Below, piece by piece: positions 26,030 to 31,510 of a DNA stretch of 31,510 nucleotides; position 1 is the stretch's first letter, and the number at the start of each line of letters is the position of its first letter. The notes under the pieces are model-generated. The model saw only the letters and a program-made list of their open reading frames with translations, was not told where the DNA came from and ran no database searches. The DNA lies in assembly GCA_031363055.1 (NCBI GenBank), contig JANLTP010000014.1:1-31510 (forward strand), in the 5' to 3' direction. Source of the DNA: JANLTP01 sp031363055. GTDB taxonomy: Bacteria > Pseudomonadota > Gammaproteobacteria > Burkholderiales > Burkholderiaceae_E. Position numbers and translations under genes: made by a program.

Positions 26030-27291
26030 TGGCTGGAATCATCGTCAAGTCTGTCATTCGTGCGCTCGCGATCGCCCAGGACAGCGCGCGCCCTGTCGAT
26101 TGGCAGTTGCGGCAGTTCTTCAAGAGCAATCCGGGCCTGGGTCGGCGCGATCGCGGCCTGATCGCCGAGACGCTATTCGATGTGCTGCGCAATCGCCGAC
26201 TGTATCTGCACTTGGCGCAAAGCGGCAGCGGCGCGCTCGAGCGCCGGCTGATGTTGCTGGCCTGGAGTTGGCCCAAGCGCCTGACAACCGCCAACCCGCT
26301 GGCCGAACTCGACGATCGCGAACGGCTATGGTTGGAGCGGGTGTTGTTGATCGATATGGCCAGTCTCGCCGCAGCAGTGGCGCTCAGTGTGCCCGATTGG
26401 TTTTACCAGCGAGTTTGCCAGGCGCAAGGCGAGGCGGTCGCTGACTCGATACTGGCGGCTTTGCTGGTGCCCGCGCCGCTTGATCTTCGAGTGAATTTTT
26501 CCAAGGTCAAGCGCGACGAGGCGCTCGCCGCGCTCGCCCAGGCCGGCATCGAGGCGCAGGCGCTGGCCGGTCTGCCATCGGCGATCCGCGTTCAGGGCAA
26601 ACCCGCGCTCGAGTCCAGCGCGCCGTTTGAGGCCGGTTGGCTCGAGGTTCAAGACGCCGGCAGTCAGGTGCTGTGCTATCTGGCATCGCCCCGGCGCGGC
26701 CAGATCGTGGTCGACTTTTGCGCCGGCGCTGGCGGCAAATCGCTGGCGCTGGCGGCGATGATGAAAGACAGCGGTCAGGTATTTGCCTGTGATGTTTCGC
26801 TGTCGCGATTGCAAAAAATGCGGCCCCGCCTGGTCAGGGCGGGGCTGAGCAATATTCAGCCGTTTGCGATCGACGATGAAAATGATCCCAAGCTCAAACG
26901 GCTGGCCTCGAAGGCCGATCTGGTGTTGGTCGATGCACCGTGCAGCGGTTCCGGAACCTTGCGACGCAACCCCGATCTGAAATGGCGCTGGCAGGAATCG
27001 GACATCACCGAGCTGCATGACAAGCAGATTCGTATTCTCGAGGCCGCCGCCCGACTGGTCAAACCAGGTGGGGTGCTGGTTTATGCGACCTGCAGCCTGC
27101 TCGACGAGGAAAACGAAGCGGTCTGTGCGAAGTTCGAGCGCGCGCATCCGGATTGGACCTCGGAGGCCGCGCCAGCCGTGTTGCTGCAGGCCGGCATCGA
27201 GCTGACTATGACGGCGTCGACGTACCTGAAGTTGCGCCCCGACTTGCACGGCACGGACGGCTTTTTTGCAGCTCGCTGGAGGCGCGTGTGA
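26029..27291 (+). CDS. RsmB/NOP-type RNA 5-methylcytosine methyltransferase
   Basis: SAM-dependent RNA cytosine-C5 methyltransferase, 420 residues from GTG 26029. The C-terminal Rossmann domain carries the SAM motif DFCAGAGGKSLALA (around residues 228-241), motif IV DAPCSGSGTLRRNPDLKWR with its proline-cysteine, and motif VI YATCSLLDEEN with the nucleophile cysteine. The N-terminal part (about 1-110) is divergent from the NusB-like domain of RsmB, though SVIRALAIAQ and RDRGLIAETLFDVLRNR are of that type. In Betaproteobacteria this gene regularly follows purN and precedes an mscS gene. The exact RNA target (16S C967 by RsmB or another) cannot be read from sequence. Confidence 0.9.
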   Translation: MAGIIVKSVIRALAIAQDSARPVDWQLRQFFKSNPGLGRRDRGLIAETLFDVLRNRRLYLHLAQSGSGALERRLMLLAWSWPKRLTTANPLAELDDRERLWLERVLLIDMASLAAAVALSVPDWFYQRVCQAQGEAVADSILAALLVPAPLDLRVNFSKVKRDEALAALAQAGIEAQALAGLPSAIRVQGKPALESSAPFEAGWLEVQDAGSQVLCYLASPRRGQIVVDFCAGAGGKSLALAAMMKDSGQVFACDVSLSRLQKMRPRLVRAGLSNIQPFAIDDENDPKLKRLASKADLVLVDAPCSGSGTLRRNPDLKWRWQESDITELHDKQIRILEAAARLVKPGGVLVYATCSLLDEENEAVCAKFERAHPDWTSEAAPAVLLQAGIELTMTASTYLKLRPDLHGTDGFFAARWRRV

Positions 27292-28640
27292 CCGACCCGA
27301 ACGGATTGCCATCCTTGCTGAACGAAATCATTGCCGATCTCGGCAATCCCGCGCTGATGTGGCAACTGGCCCTGATTGCGCTGTGCGTTGCCTTTGCGCA
27401 TTGGCGTGCTCGCGCTGCCTGGAAGGTCTGGGAGCCCAGAATTGTTGCCAATCGCTCTAGCCAGGCGTGGAGCGAGGTTCAAGCGGATGCGCTGTCGCGA
27501 TTGTTGTTTCCGATCATTGCGTTGGCGAGCGTCGGTGCGGTCAAACTGGTGCTCGGATTCTGGTTCAAGACCCAGTTGTTGAACTTGGCGCTGGTGTTGC
27601 TCGTGGCGTTGGCGCTGGTCAGGATCATTGTCTACTCGGTGTCGCGTCTGTCGCGCTCACGAGCGCTGGTCGCGTTTGAGCGGACCCTGGTGGTGCTGGT
27701 CTGGCTGGCTGTGCTGTTACATGTCAGCGGCCATTGGAGTGAAGCGGTCGAGCTGCTCGACTCAATCCATTTGTCGATCGGCAAGCAAACCATTTCGCTC
27801 TGGATGTTGGCCACGGGTTTGTTCTGGACCGTGTTGACAGTCATCGCGGCGGTCTGGCTCGGTGGCTTCATCGAAACCCGACTGCTCGGTAACGAAGCGA
27901 TTGATCCGAGTCTGGGAACGATGCTGGCGCGGCTCATTCGGGCGCTGTTGCTGGTCGCGGGCCTGCTGCTTGGTTTGACCCTGGTGGGTCTCGATCTGAC
28001 CGCGCTGTCGGTGTTTGGCGGCGCGCTCGGGGTGGGTATCGGGCTCGGTCTGCAGCGAATCGCCAGTAATTACATCAGCGGTTTTATTGTCTTGCTCGAG
28101 CGCCGTGTTCATCTGGGCGATATTGTTCGGGTTGACCAGTTTTCCGGACAGGTCAAGGAGATTCGCACGCGCTTTACCGTGTTGCGCAGCGGCGAAGGGG
28201 TCGATCAGATTGTGCCCAACGAGTTGCTGACCGCCCAGGCGGTGCAGAACTATTCGACCTCGGGTACCTCGATCGTCAAATTACCGCTTTTGATCGCCTA
28301 TTCGGCCGACGTCGCATTGGCCAGTCAATTGGCGTTGCAGTCGGTGCAGGGCGTCGAGCGTGTGCTCGAGCAACCCGGTGCTTCGGTATTTTTTCGCGGC
28401 TGGACCATCGATGGCCTGCTGCTGGAGTTGATCTTTTCGATTTCCGACCCAAATAAAGGCAGCGATCCGGTGCGCTCTGAAATTCTTCGAAAGATATGGC
28501 TGAGTTGGCAGGCGCACGGTGTACCTGTTCCATTTATGCAACGCGACTTTCGGCCGCCAGTGGGTCAGATTGTGACGTCGGCCCCGTCGGCAAATCATGC
28601 GTTAAGTACATCTGTATCCGGAAGTGATCCCAGCCGTTAG
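27288..28640 (+). CDS. MscS-family mechanosensitive ion channel
   Basis: Inner-membrane channel that opens under tension to release solutes on osmotic downshock. The 450-residue protein has several hydrophobic helices in the first 270 residues (for example LIALCVAFAHW, LLFPIIALASVGAVKLVLGF, LALVLLVALALVRIIVYSV, LWMLATGLFWTVLTVIAAVWLGGFI), then the pore helix with alternating Gly/Ala (VFGGALGVGIGLGLQRIASN), and the beta domain FIVLLERRVHLGDIVRVDQFSGQVKEI with PNELLTAQAVQNYS. The GTG at 27288 has GGAGG five bases upstream and overlaps the methyltransferase stop. It has more membrane segments than the three of E. coli MscS, like many larger members. Confidence 0.92.
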   Translation: MTDPNGLPSLLNEIIADLGNPALMWQLALIALCVAFAHWRARAAWKVWEPRIVANRSSQAWSEVQADALSRLLFPIIALASVGAVKLVLGFWFKTQLLNLALVLLVALALVRIIVYSVSRLSRSRALVAFERTLVVLVWLAVLLHVSGHWSEAVELLDSIHLSIGKQTISLWMLATGLFWTVLTVIAAVWLGGFIETRLLGNEAIDPSLGTMLARLIRALLLVAGLLLGLTLVGLDLTALSVFGGALGVGIGLGLQRIASNYISGFIVLLERRVHLGDIVRVDQFSGQVKEIRTRFTVLRSGEGVDQIVPNELLTAQAVQNYSTSGTSIVKLPLLIAYSADVALASQLALQSVQGVERVLEQPGASVFFRGWTIDGLLLELIFSISDPNKGSDPVRSEILRKIWLSWQAHGVPVPFMQRDFRPPVGQIVTSAPSANHALSTSVSGSDPSR

Positions 28641-28690
28641 ACTGAGAAGCCTGAAATTTAAGCCAAATAGCGTTTACAAGGGAGTGCGCT

Positions 28691-29887
28691 TTGCTTGATT
28701 CCGTTCTGTTGTTCCTGGACCAAGGTTTGCTGAACTTTTCGTGGTGGCAGATTCTTCTGTACACCCTGGTCGTGACGCACATCACCATTGCCGGGGTGAC
28801 TATTTACCTGCATCGTTGCCAGGCACATCGCGCGCTCGATTTGCATCCGATCGTGTCGCATTTCTTTCGTGCCTGGTTATGGATGACGACCGGACAGGTG
28901 ACGAAGGAATGGACGGCTGTGCACCGCAAACATCACGCCAAGTGTGAGCAGGACGACGATCCGCACAGCCCGCAGGTGTACGGTATTCGCAAGGTGCTGC
29001 TGCAAGGTGCCGAGCTTTATCGGATTGCGGCGGCCGATACCGAGCAAGTCGAAAAGTATGGCCACGGCACACCCAACGACTGGATCGAACGCACGCTGTA
29101 CAGCCCGTACTCGTTCGCCGGAGTCTATGTGACCTTGATCTTGAACATCGCGCTGTTCGGCGTGATCGGCATCTCGGTCTTCGCCATTCAAATGCTCTGG
29201 ATTCCGATCACCGCCGCCGGCATCATCAACGGCCTGGGCCATTTCAAGGGCTACCGGCATTTCGATACGGCTGATGCCAGTGCCAATGTGTTCCCTTGGG
29301 GCATCATGATTGGCGGCGAAGAATTGCACAATAATCACCACGCCTTTCCGACCTCGGCGCGTTTATCGAGCAAGTGGTACGAATTCGATATCGGTTGGGC
29401 CTACATCTGCGTGTTGCGTGCGCTCGGTATGGCCACGGTCAAGAAAGTCGCGCCGAAGCCCCGATTTGGTAGTGCGCGGCCGATGGTCGATCTCGATAAT
29501 CTGCAAGTCATTCTGACGCATCGCTACGACCTGATGTCGGCCTACGCGGCGTCGCTGAAGAAGTTGTGCCAGGATGAGGCCATGCGCTTGAGTGCGATTC
29601 ATCGTCCGGAGGGCATGAAGATTGCCACTGCGCGCAAATGGTTGGCGATCGACTCAACCAAGTGGTCAGCGCAAAACCATGCGACGGTCAGCGAGCTGTT
29701 TGCAGCCAGTGAACCATTGCGCAAGCTTATCGAGATGCGCACCGAATTGGCGAGCATCTGGCAGCGCTCAAACGCCACCCGCGAGCAATTATTGTCGCAA
29801 CTGCAAGCTTGGTGTCATCGTGCTGAAGTGAGCGGTGTCAAAGCGCTGGAAGAGATGTCACTTCGACTGAGAAGTTATGCCGCTTGA
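28691..29887 (+). CDS. Acyl-lipid/acyl-CoA fatty acid desaturase
   Basis: Membrane di-iron desaturase, probably introducing a delta-9 double bond into fatty acids. The 398-residue protein shows the three histidine boxes in order: HRCQAH (residues 41-46), HRKHH (78-82) and HNNHH (213-217), with hydrophobic pairs between them. Roughly 150 residues follow the last box, longer than the core family, with a helical, charged tail of unknown role. The TTG start has GGGAG six bases before it. The neighbour mscS gene and the L28/L33 genes beyond match the betaproteobacterial order. No redox partner is adjacent. Confidence 0.9.
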   Translation: MLDSVLLFLDQGLLNFSWWQILLYTLVVTHITIAGVTIYLHRCQAHRALDLHPIVSHFFRAWLWMTTGQVTKEWTAVHRKHHAKCEQDDDPHSPQVYGIRKVLLQGAELYRIAAADTEQVEKYGHGTPNDWIERTLYSPYSFAGVYVTLILNIALFGVIGISVFAIQMLWIPITAAGIINGLGHFKGYRHFDTADASANVFPWGIMIGGEELHNNHHAFPTSARLSSKWYEFDIGWAYICVLRALGMATVKKVAPKPRFGSARPMVDLDNLQVILTHRYDLMSAYAASLKKLCQDEAMRLSAIHRPEGMKIATARKWLAIDSTKWSAQNHATVSELFAASEPLRKLIEMRTELASIWQRSNATREQLLSQLQAWCHRAEVSGVKALEEMSLRLRSYAA

Positions 29888-29910
29888 GCGTCGGCATTGA
29901 AACAGGTCAC

Positions 29911-29954
29911 CCTCGGCGGTGACTTCAATTCAAGCCGCCGAGAGGGCGGCTTTT
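29911..29954 (+). terminator. Terminator after the desaturase, with overlapping hairpins
   Basis: Two stems share bases: CTCGGCGG (29912-29919) with CCGCCGAG (29935-29942), and GCCGCC (29934-29939) with GGCGGC (29945-29950) directly followed by TTTT. The second is the likely intrinsic terminator; it lies about 47 bp after the desaturase stop and close to the convergent rpmG stop. Confidence 0.7.
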
Positions 29955-29958
29955 GTCC

Positions 29959-30114
29959 TTATTTGATCTTCGTTTCTTTGTAAGTGACGTGCTTGCGGAC
30001 CACCGGGTCAAATTTCATGATCGAAATTTTCTCGGGCTTGGTCCGCTTGTTCTTGGTGGTCGTGTAGAAATGACCGGTACCGGCACTCGATTCAAGCTTG
30101 ATTTTCTCGCGCAT
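29959..30114 (-). CDS. rpmG: 50S ribosomal protein L33
   Basis: A 51-residue gene read directly from the bases, starting MREKIKLESSAGTGHFYTTT and ending MKFDPVVRKHVTYKETKIK. It is the cysteine-free form of L33 (no zinc ribbon), as in most Proteobacteria. GAGAA-rich sequence precedes the ATG. It lies 19 bp downstream of rpmB, the conserved L28-L33 operon. Confidence 0.97.
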   Translation of the reverse strand: MREKIKLESSAGTGHFYTTTKNKRTKPEKISIMKFDPVVRKHVTYKETKIK

Positions 30115-30133
30115 GGGTTTCTCCTGATTTCAA

Positions 30134-30370
30134 CTAGTTGATTTCGCCACGGGCGCGAAGATCAACCAACACCGGATCAATACCGTTCTTGTCGATCAAA
30201 CGCAGGCCTGCTGTAGTCAGACGAAGTCGAATCCAGCGCTTTTCGCTTTCCACCCAAATTCGGCGATATTGAAGGTTCGGCAAAAAGCGGCGCTTCGTGC
30301 GATTGTTCGCATGCGAAACGTTGTTGCCCACCATCGGGGCTTTTCCAGTCACTTGGCAAACTTTAGCCAT
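30134..30370 (-). CDS. rpmB: 50S ribosomal protein L28
   Basis: The 78-residue large-subunit protein reads MAKVCQVTGKAPMVGNNVSH at the start, continues with ANNRTKRRFLPNLQYRRIW and RLRLTTAGLRLIDKNGID, and ends ARGEIN; this is the standard L28 chain. The frame is open 25 codons further up, but the second of two adjacent ATGs (30368-30370), with AGGA upstream, is the family start. It is first in the rpmB-rpmG operon, behind a candidate promoter at 30454-30483. Confidence 0.98.
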   Translation of the reverse strand: MAKVCQVTGKAPMVGNNVSHANNRTKRRFLPNLQYRRIWVESEKRWIRLRLTTAGLRLIDKNGIDPVLVDLRARGEIN

Positions 30371-30453
30371 CATCGGTCCTGACAGTTGATTCGGGTTGCA
30401 GGCGCCACCGCGTCGGAGGACAAGAGGTGACACCAAATCCAGCAAAGCCTTTC

Positions 30454-30483
30454 ATTCTAAGTCGAAAGCGGCTGAGCTGTCCA
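30454..30483 (-). promoter_or_regulatory. Putative sigma-70 promoter of rpmB-rpmG
   Basis: On the minus strand TGGACA (30478-30483) and TAGAAT (30454-30459), each 5 of 6 consensus matches, are separated by 18 bp. The predicted start near 30447 gives a leader of about 77 nt before rpmB. Confidence 0.55.
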
Positions 30484-30486
30484 ATA

Positions 30487-30576
30487 GATCGGGCCATTCG
30501 AGTAGTTCGGGTCGTCTGAATTGATCGGGTCGTCTGAATGAATCGTGTGGTCTGAATGGATCGTGTGGTCTGTCTA
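30487..30576. repeat. 18-bp tandem repeat between radC and rpmB
   Basis: Five tandem units of 18 bp, the clearest being GATCGGGTCGTCTGAATG (30523-30540). Units 30505-30522, 30541-30558 and 30559-30576 differ at a few bases, and the outermost (30487-30504) is the most diverged. The last unit covers the radC stop codon; the first lies 4 bp from the rpmB -35 box. Confidence 0.75.
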
Positions 30577-31248
30577 AATCCAGCCGCGTTCGGCGAACGA
30601 CAGGCATTGGTTGCCGGCGATGATCAAATGATCAAGCACCGGCACGTCAATGGAGTGAAGCGCCTGTTTGACGGCCTCGGTCAAGGCCCGATCAGCGACA
30701 CTGGCTTGCGCGATGCCGGAGGGGTGGTTGTGCGACAGAATCACGGCGGCGGCGTTCAACATGAGCACGCTACGGGCGATTTCGCGCGGATAGACGGCCG
30801 TTTGAGTCAGGGTGCCTCGAAATAGCTCGCGCGCCTCGATGAGACGATGTCGGGAATCGAGAAACAGGCAGGAAAAGCACTCAAAGGGGCGGTCCCGCAG
30901 CCAAAGCGTCAGAAATTGACGCACGGTGGCCTGGTTGCCGAGAGCGTCTGATTCGCCCAGTTGTTCGCGCAAACTGCGCCGGGTCAGCTCGGTGGCCGCC
31001 GCCAATTGTGCCCAACGGGAAGGCCCCATTCCCTGGATTTCACAAAAGCTGCGGCAATCCATGGCCAACGCAGCCCGGATCGACCCCGAGCGCAGAAGCA
31101 GCGTTCGACCCAGATCAAACGCGGATTTGCCGGCGCCACCGCTGCCAAATACCACTGCCATGAGTTCCGAATCACTCAGGGGTTCGGGGCCGGAGCGCAA
31201 TAGCCGTTCGCGCGGCTGGTCGGCCTTGGGCCAATCTTTGATCGACAT
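30574..31248 (-). CDS. radC: RadC-family JAB/MPN-domain protein
   Basis: Protein of the RadC family (JAMM metalloprotease fold), 224 residues; the old link to DNA repair has been withdrawn and its function is unsettled. The N-terminal helix-hairpin-helix part (about residues 20-95) has PLSDSELMAVVFGSG and IQGMGPSRWAQL. The metal-binding JAMM motif lies in LSHNHPSGIAQASVADRALT, with His173, His175 and Asp186. The C-terminus is DHLIIAGNQCLSFAERGWI, the normal family end. It is divergent from the FKBP gene, as in many Betaproteobacteria. Its stop lies within the 18-bp repeat array. Confidence 0.95.
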   Translation of the reverse strand: MSIKDWPKADQPRERLLRSGPEPLSDSELMAVVFGSGGAGKSAFDLGRTLLLRSGSIRAALAMDCRSFCEIQGMGPSRWAQLAAATELTRRSLREQLGESDALGNQATVRQFLTLWLRDRPFECFSCLFLDSRHRLIEARELFRGTLTQTAVYPREIARSVLMLNAAAVILSHNHPSGIAQASVADRALTEAVKQALHSIDVPVLDHLIIAGNQCLSFAERGWI

Positions 31249-31282
31249 GTAGAGTTTTCCCGCTCACTTAGAATTGCAGAAC

Positions 31283-31325
31283 ACGATATGAGAAATTACG
31301 GTATGAAAAACACGGTATGAGAAAC
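31283..31325. repeat. Short tandem repeat in the radC/slpA spacer
   Basis: Three imperfect 14-15-bp units: ACGATATGAGAAATT (31283-31297), ACGGTATGAAAAAC (31298-31311) and ACGGTATGAGAAAC (31312-31325). They occupy the region where promoters of both divergent genes should lie. Confidence 0.6.
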
Positions 31326-31343
31326 ACGAAGTGCGAAGACGAA

Positions 31344-31510
31344 ATGCAAACAACCAGCTTGAATAGTTCCCTGAGCCCGACTCCGGTGGTGCGGCCCGGT
31401 AGCCACGTCACGCTGCATTACCGGGTCAGTCTCGCAGATACTCAAGTTGAAGTCGTTAGTACCTTTGGACAACGTCCGGCGACGATTCAACTCGGTCTAG
31501 GCCAGTTGGC
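31344..31510 (+). CDS. slpA: FKBP-type peptidyl-prolyl isomerase (SlpA-like), 5' part
   Basis: Start of a small prolyl isomerase/chaperone, cut by the right edge after about 55 residues. The reading starts MQTTSLNSSLSPTPVVRPGS and continues with HVTLHYRVSLADTQVEV, VSTFGQRPATIQLGLGQL, the typical first half of an SlpA-type FKBP domain (in the full protein an IF insert follows). The ATG at 31344 has only a weak purine stretch upstream. In Proteobacteria slpA is usually followed by ispH, which would lie just outside. The name rests on similarity and on the radC neighbour. Confidence 0.82.
   Translation, partial: MQTTSLNSSLSPTPVVRPGSHVTLHYRVSLADTQVEVVSTFGQRPATIQLGLGQL

Noticed and set aside
26326..27312. 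328-codon minus-strand frame opposite the RNA methyltransferase gene
   Set aside because: Shadow frame arising from GC-rich codon use; no motif, no ribosome-binding site, and the plus-strand gene has clear catalytic motifs.
30487..30576. CRISPR-like array
   Set aside because: The units are contiguous with no spacers and are only 18 bp, so this is a simple tandem repeat.

Overview
The window is ordinary core chromosome of a betaproteobacterium (Burkholderiales/Nitrosomonadales type). The evidence is gene order: exbB-exbD-lpxK-Trm112-kdsB-adk, xseA/sodB, icd-csp-clpS-clpA, ribF/ileS-lspA-coaBC-dut, purN-rsmB-mscS-desaturase and rpmB-rpmG/radC/slpA are blocks that commonly lie together in that class. 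I estimate GC in the high 50s by eye. The organism is Gram-negative (Kdo and lipid A genes), makes a K+-independent H+-pyrophosphatase, and carries a small flavocytochrome c sulfide dehydrogenase, which suggests sulfide oxidation or detoxification. I saw no phage, plasmid, CRISPR, restriction, toxin-antitoxin or secondary-metabolite locus.

Layout. 1-1884 (-): 5' part of hppA, running off the left edge. 2130-6005 (-): an envelope operon, exbB, exbD, lpxK, a 55-residue Trm112-like protein and kdsB, mostly overlapping, then adk behind its own likely promoter. 6006-6287: divergent spacer with DnaA-box-like sites. 6288-8754 (+): xseA, sodB and a GlsB-type membrane protein. 8803-9567 (-): a DUF192 protein and a 52-residue exported lysine-rich protein. 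9832-11085 (+): icd, convergent with and overlapped by a TfdA/TauD-type dioxygenase (-). 12200-12406 (-): cold-shock gene with a long putative leader. 12889-15506 (+): clpS-clpA with a strong terminator. 15718-17358 (+): cytochrome c plus flavoprotein of sulfide dehydrogenase. 17363-17526: a 164-bp palindromic element with perfect 32-bp terminal inverted repeats, wedged between the flavoprotein gene and dsbB. 17529-18997 (+): dsbB, tal. 18994-25272 (-): dut, coaBC, lspA, ileS, ribF. 25346-29887 (+): purN, an rsmB-type methyltransferase, an mscS-type channel and a fatty-acid desaturase. 29959-31248 (-): rpmG, rpmB and radC, with an 18-bp tandem repeat between rpmB and radC. 31344-31510 (+): 5' end of an SlpA-type FKBP isomerase.

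How the genes work together. Envelope building (LpxK, KdsB, LspA, ExbBD) and housekeeping (Adk, IleRS, CoaBC, Dut, PurN, RibF, ribosomal L28/L33) dominate. Many genes are coupled by 1-4 bp overlaps (exbB/exbD, clpS/clpA, lspA/coaBC, coaBC/dut, purN/rsmB, rsmB/mscS). Several starts are GTG or TTG, chosen here from Shine-Dalgarno spacing. Four small genes (Trm112-like, lysine-rich peptide, L33 and the edge FKBP) were read directly from the bases.

The window does not contain a convincing undescribed multi-gene system. The items most worth a second look are the 17.4-kb palindromic element, the exported lysine-rich microprotein, the DnaA-box pair upstream of xseA/exbB, the dioxygenase gene running antisense into icd, the tandem repeats on both sides of radC, and a possibly leaderless clpS.
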